A stretch of 16,237 nucleotides of DNA from Acidimicrobiales bacterium (GTDB lineage: Bacteria; Actinomycetota; Acidimicrobiia; Acidimicrobiales; SZUA-35): contig JAHECQ010000034.1 of the NCBI GenBank assembly GCA_024641625.1, positions 1-16,237 on the forward strand. The letters run 5' to 3'. This document shows, piece after piece, positions 13,681 to 16,237 of this stretch. The notes beneath the pieces were generated by a model, which was given only the letters and a program-made list of their open reading frames with translations, did no database searches and had not been told where the DNA came from. Every line of letters begins with the position of its first letter. Position 1 is the stretch's first letter. The position numbers and the translations under genes were made by a program.

Positions 13681-14925
13681 TCAGGACTCCTTGGTACGCT
13701 CCGACCGCAGGAGTTCCACCAGTTGCTCGGATGCGTTGACGTCGTCACCGCGATCATCGAGATTTCGCTGCCGGTCCTCCTCAGCGGCCTTGCGAGCGGC
13801 ATCACGGGTGGACTTGGCCCGGTCGAGCGCTGCTTCGACCCCCTCGGTATTGATGAATTCGGCCCATTCGACAAGGGTGTCGACCATCTCGTCCTCGGGC
13901 ACGACCGCAACGTTGGTGCCCTTCACGAACAAATGCCCGCGCTTGTTGCCGGCGGCAATTCCGATGTCGGCGTCCCGAGCTTCGCCGGGGCCATTGACGA
14001 CACATCCCATGACCGCGACCTGCAGCGGGATGAGTCGATCCTTGAACGCCTCTTGGGCTTGTTGGGCGATCTTGTAGACGTCGATCTCGGCCCTGCCGCA
14101 CGACGGACATGCAATCAGATCGACGTTCTTGCGTTCTCGCAGCCCGAAACACTCGAGCAACTGGCGGCCCAGACGGGCTTCGTCGACCGGGTCGGATGTG
14201 AGCGAGTAGCGAATCGTGTCGCCGATGCCCTCGGCCAGAAGGGTTGCGATGCCGGCGGTCGCCTTCACGATGCCGGCCGGAGGGGGGCCGGCCTCGGTGA
14301 CACCGAGATGGAGCGGGTGGTCGGTGACCTCGCTCAGTTGCCGATACGCCTCGATCATCAGCGGAACGTTCGACGCCTTCACCGAGATCTTGATCAAGTC
14401 GAAATCGACTTCCTCGAAGTACGCAATCTCGCGAAGCGCCGACTCGACCATGGCTTCGGGAGTGACCCGGCCTCCGTACTTGTCGTACAACTCGGGATCG
14501 AGGCTGCCGCCGTTGACGCCGATGCGGATCGGTACCCCACGGTCCTTCGCTTCGGAGGCCACCGCTTTGATGTGCTCGGGCCGCCGAATGTTCCCCGGAT
14601 TCAAACGCAGGCAGTGCACCCCCGCTTCCAGCGCCTCGAGCGCCCGACGGTACTGGTGATGGATGTCGGCCACGATCGGCACCGGGCTGCGAGGAACGAT
14701 CCTGGCCAGACCCTCGGCGGCCTCGGGTTCGTTGCACGTGCAGCGAACGATGTCAGCACCGGCGGCCGCCAGGGCGTAGATCTGCTGGAGCGTGCCCTCG
14801 TGATCGGCCGTCTTGGTGATCGTCATCGACTGAACGGTGATCGGGGCTCCCCCTCCGACAGGCACGTCTCCCACCATGATCCGGCGGGTTTGCTTCCGAG
14901 GAAATGTGACAGCACCTGCGTCCAT
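13681..14925 (-). CDS. ispG: 4-hydroxy-3-methylbut-2-en-1-yl diphosphate synthase (GcpE)
   Basis: The 414-residue iron-sulfur enzyme converts methylerythritol cyclodiphosphate to HMBPP, the penultimate MEP pathway step. The TIM-barrel part (about 8-265) holds PITVQSM, ADIVRCTCNEPEAA and VADIHHQYRRAL. The [4Fe-4S] domain holds CPSCGR (Cys273, Cys276) and MGCVVNGPGEA (Cys308, Glu315), matching the E. coli cluster ligands. Residues after about 370 form a charged tail (RDAARKAAEEDRQRNLDDRGDD) beyond the usual 360-390 residue length. The ATG at 14925 has no Shine-Dalgarno sequence but follows a TAGCCT box by 6 bases, so the mRNA may be leaderless. It is 24 bases downstream of the rseP stop; dxr-rseP-ispG is the usual actinobacterial order. 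Confidence 0.97.
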   Translation of the reverse strand: MDAGAVTFPRKQTRRIMVGDVPVGGGAPITVQSMTITKTADHEGTLQQIYALAAAGADIVRCTCNEPEAAEGLARIVPRSPVPIVADIHHQYRRALEALEAGVHCLRLNPGNIRRPEHIKAVASEAKDRGVPIRIGVNGGSLDPELYDKYGGRVTPEAMVESALREIAYFEEVDFDLIKISVKASNVPLMIEAYRQLSEVTDHPLHLGVTEAGPPPAGIVKATAGIATLLAEGIGDTIRYSLTSDPVDEARLGRQLLECFGLRERKNVDLIACPSCGRAEIDVYKIAQQAQEAFKDRLIPLQVAVMGCVVNGPGEARDADIGIAAGNKRGHLFVKGTNVAVVPEDEMVDTLVEWAEFINTEGVEAALDRAKSTRDAARKAAEEDRQRNLDDRGDDVNASEQLVELLRSERTKES

Positions 14926-14931
14926 GGGAGC

Positions 14932-14937
14932 AGGCTA
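14932..14937 (-). promoter_or_regulatory. -10 box of a possible leaderless ispG promoter
   Basis: TAGCCT ends 6 bases before the ispG ATG, the same spacing as at dapB, with GCTCCC between and no Shine-Dalgarno sequence. It lies between the rseP stop (14950) and the ispG start, so ispG can be transcribed separately from rseP. Confidence 0.55.
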
Positions 14938-14949
14938 CTGGCGCCTGCC

Positions 14950-16221
14950 TCAGCCGATGGGCCGCAGGATGTCGAGCCAGATCGTCGAGACGAACAAGAA
15001 CCCCAGGACGCCCACGACGCCATAGGTGAGCGGCATCAACTTGGCGACATCGGCGCGGTAGGGCCGGCGGCCGCGCACGCCGGACCGGACCCGTTCATAG
15101 GTGGCGATCGCCGCGTGCCCACCATCGAGCGGCAGCAGCGGAATCAGGTTCAGCAAACCAACCGAGATGTTGATGACGGCCAGCCAGGCTATGCGACTGG
15201 CCAGATCGAATTCCTCGCTACCGGCAATCCGCACGACCCCGACCAACGACACGGGGCGCTGAGCCTCGTCGCTGGTCATGTCCACTTCCTTCGAGCCTTG
15301 GAACATCAGGCTCCCCAAATTCGCCAGACGATCGGGCGAGAAGATCCGTGGGATCAACGACAGCGACGTCTTGGACACCTCGCCGAACGGCTCGAGCGCG
15401 CGGAGCGGGCTCACCCGCTCGACGCCGGCAAAATCGGCCCCGACACCGAGGAATCCGACGGTGCCGCCCGCATCGGTGGGTACTTCGGCGAGCCTCACCG
15501 TCACGGTTTCGGTCCCACCCGAGGCCTTGCGGACATCGAGGGTGACGTCCTCGCCACCGCGGGGCATGAGCTCATCGCGCAGCAATCCGAACGTCGGCGT
15601 GGGAATGCCGTCGACCGCCGTCACGGTGTCACCGACCTCCAGTCCGGCCACGACAGCCGGGGTCTCACCGGTCTCGAGACGGGAAATGGTTCGGATGGAC
15701 CACGCAGAGTCGACGTCGGCCACCCCGACCACGCTGAACGCCACGACAAACAGCACGATCGCTTGGAGGAAGTGCATCATCGAGCCGGCGGTGATGACCA
15801 ACATCCGACGGGGATAGGACTTGTTCATGTAGGCCCGGGGAGCATCGGCGGGGTCCTCGACCGGGTCGAGGTTGTTCATGCCCACGATGCGCACGAATGC
15901 ACCGGCCGGGATCGCGCGCAAGCCGTACTCGACTTCGCCGCGGCGAATGGACCAGATTCTCGGTCCCATGCCGAGGAAGAACTGGGTGACCTTCATCCCC
16001 GTCCACCGGGCCGTCAGGAAATGGCCGAGTTCGTGGAGAAAGATCATCACGACCAGCCCGATGACGAAGACGACCATGGCCGGACCGCCGAACCGCCAGA
16101 GCACGACCAGCAGACCAACCAGGATCAGCAGGCCGAGGGGGTTGTTCTGCTCCTCGCCCGCCGCTCGCTCGGAGGGCTCACGCATGAACCATGCGGTCTT
16201 GGTGTCGTCTTCGGTGGTCAA
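14950..16221 (-). CDS. rseP: Site-2 intramembrane metalloprotease (RseP/Rip1 family, M50)
   Basis: The product, 423 residues from the assigned TTG, is an inner-membrane zinc protease that cleaves membrane-embedded substrates such as anti-sigma factors. A hydrophilic N-terminus (1-27) precedes two hydrophobic segments (28-43, 47-62). HELGH is at 63-67 and TGMKVTQFFLGMGPRIWS follows. AGSMMHFLQA (145-154) stands where many homologues have GPxxN. A single PDZ domain spans about 175-255 (AGLEVGDTVTAVDG). The second metal-ligand motif, NLIPLLPLDGG, is at 358-368, and a last TM segment near 398-415. The start is uncertain: the frame is open to the right edge with high GC at third positions, TTG at 16221 is the first start in view, and ATG at 16185 is an alternative. 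dxr would be expected upstream. Confidence 0.93.
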   Translation of the reverse strand: MTTEDDTKTAWFMREPSERAAGEEQNNPLGLLILVGLLVVLWRFGGPAMVVFVIGLVVMIFLHELGHFLTARWTGMKVTQFFLGMGPRIWSIRRGEVEYGLRAIPAGAFVRIVGMNNLDPVEDPADAPRAYMNKSYPRRMLVITAGSMMHFLQAIVLFVVAFSVVGVADVDSAWSIRTISRLETGETPAVVAGLEVGDTVTAVDGIPTPTFGLLRDELMPRGGEDVTLDVRKASGGTETVTVRLAEVPTDAGGTVGFLGVGADFAGVERVSPLRALEPFGEVSKTSLSLIPRIFSPDRLANLGSLMFQGSKEVDMTSDEAQRPVSLVGVVRIAGSEEFDLASRIAWLAVINISVGLLNLIPLLPLDGGHAAIATYERVRSGVRGRRPYRADVAKLMPLTYGVVGVLGFLFVSTIWLDILRPIG

Positions 16222-16237
16222 GGTCGTCCGGGCTTCC

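Noticed and set aside
13560..13910. Extension of the rimP frame to 13910
   Set aside because: It crosses the hairpin at 13605-13630 and the ispG 3' end and shows no RimP similarity; GTG at 13559 has a ribosome binding site.
16178..16185. rseP start at ATG 16185 overlapping the stop of an upstream gene at 16178
   Set aside because: Third-position GC is high in the rseP frame upstream of 16185 and lower in the alternative frame, so coding seems to continue to the TTG at 16221 or beyond. Kept only as an alternative.
1..16237. tRNA genes, rRNA genes, insertion sequences, integrases, att sites or a replication origin
   Set aside because: No cloverleaf, transposase or integrase motif, terminal inverted repeats or DnaA-box cluster was seen on either strand.

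Overview
The window is a high-GC, gene-dense chromosomal segment in which every supported gene lies on the minus strand, so transcription runs from the right edge to the left. The order rseP, ispG, rimP, nusA, rnpM/ylxR, infB, rbfA, truB, ribF, rpsO, pnp, dapB is a compacted form of the actinobacterial order (in Mycobacterium the same genes occur in this order with others between them). Frequent GTG/TTG starts, probable leaderless mRNAs with TANNNT -10 boxes, and a SAM-I/IV-type riboswitch also fit Actinomycetota. A deep-branching lineage such as Acidimicrobiia is my guess; the sequence alone does not prove it.

Layout in the direction of transcription. (1) 16221-13681: rseP/rip1 site-2 protease, then ispG of the MEP isoprenoid pathway, closed by a strong hairpin at 13605-13630. 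(2) 13559-5730: rimP-nusA-rnpM-infB-rbfA-truB-ribF, the transcription/translation/ribosome-maturation operon, with ATGA overlaps at rimP/nusA and rbfA/truB and a gene-in-gene start at nusA/rnpM. (3) 5582-2588: rpsO (S15) and pnp (PNPase), separated by a 292-base structured leader; pnp ends at a 17-bp hairpin. (4) 2506-1682: dapB of lysine/diaminopimelate synthesis, apparently leaderless. (5) 1584-763: an unrecognised two-TM protein. (6) 749-1: a promoter, a SAM-sensing riboswitch and the first 177 codons of a trans-sulfuration (Cys/Met metabolism) PLP enzyme that runs off the left edge.

The core genes are ordinary housekeeping genes, but several carry long low-complexity or tandem-repeat tails: acidic VDADAE repeats in NusA, Thr/Pro/Ala repeats in IF-2, PDQDR repeats in RbfA, Lys-rich repeats in RimP, and an acidic plus Arg/Gly-rich tail in PNPase. 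The most informative non-coding element is the riboswitch at about 605-713. Its core sequences, P4 and a P3-loop/3'-tail pseudoknot can all be drawn base by base, and an 8-base alternative pairing plus a Shine-Dalgarno hairpin give a plausible expression platform. I found no mobile elements, CRISPR arrays, tRNA or rRNA genes. No new multi-gene system is evident; the points of interest are regulatory RNA and unusual protein tails.
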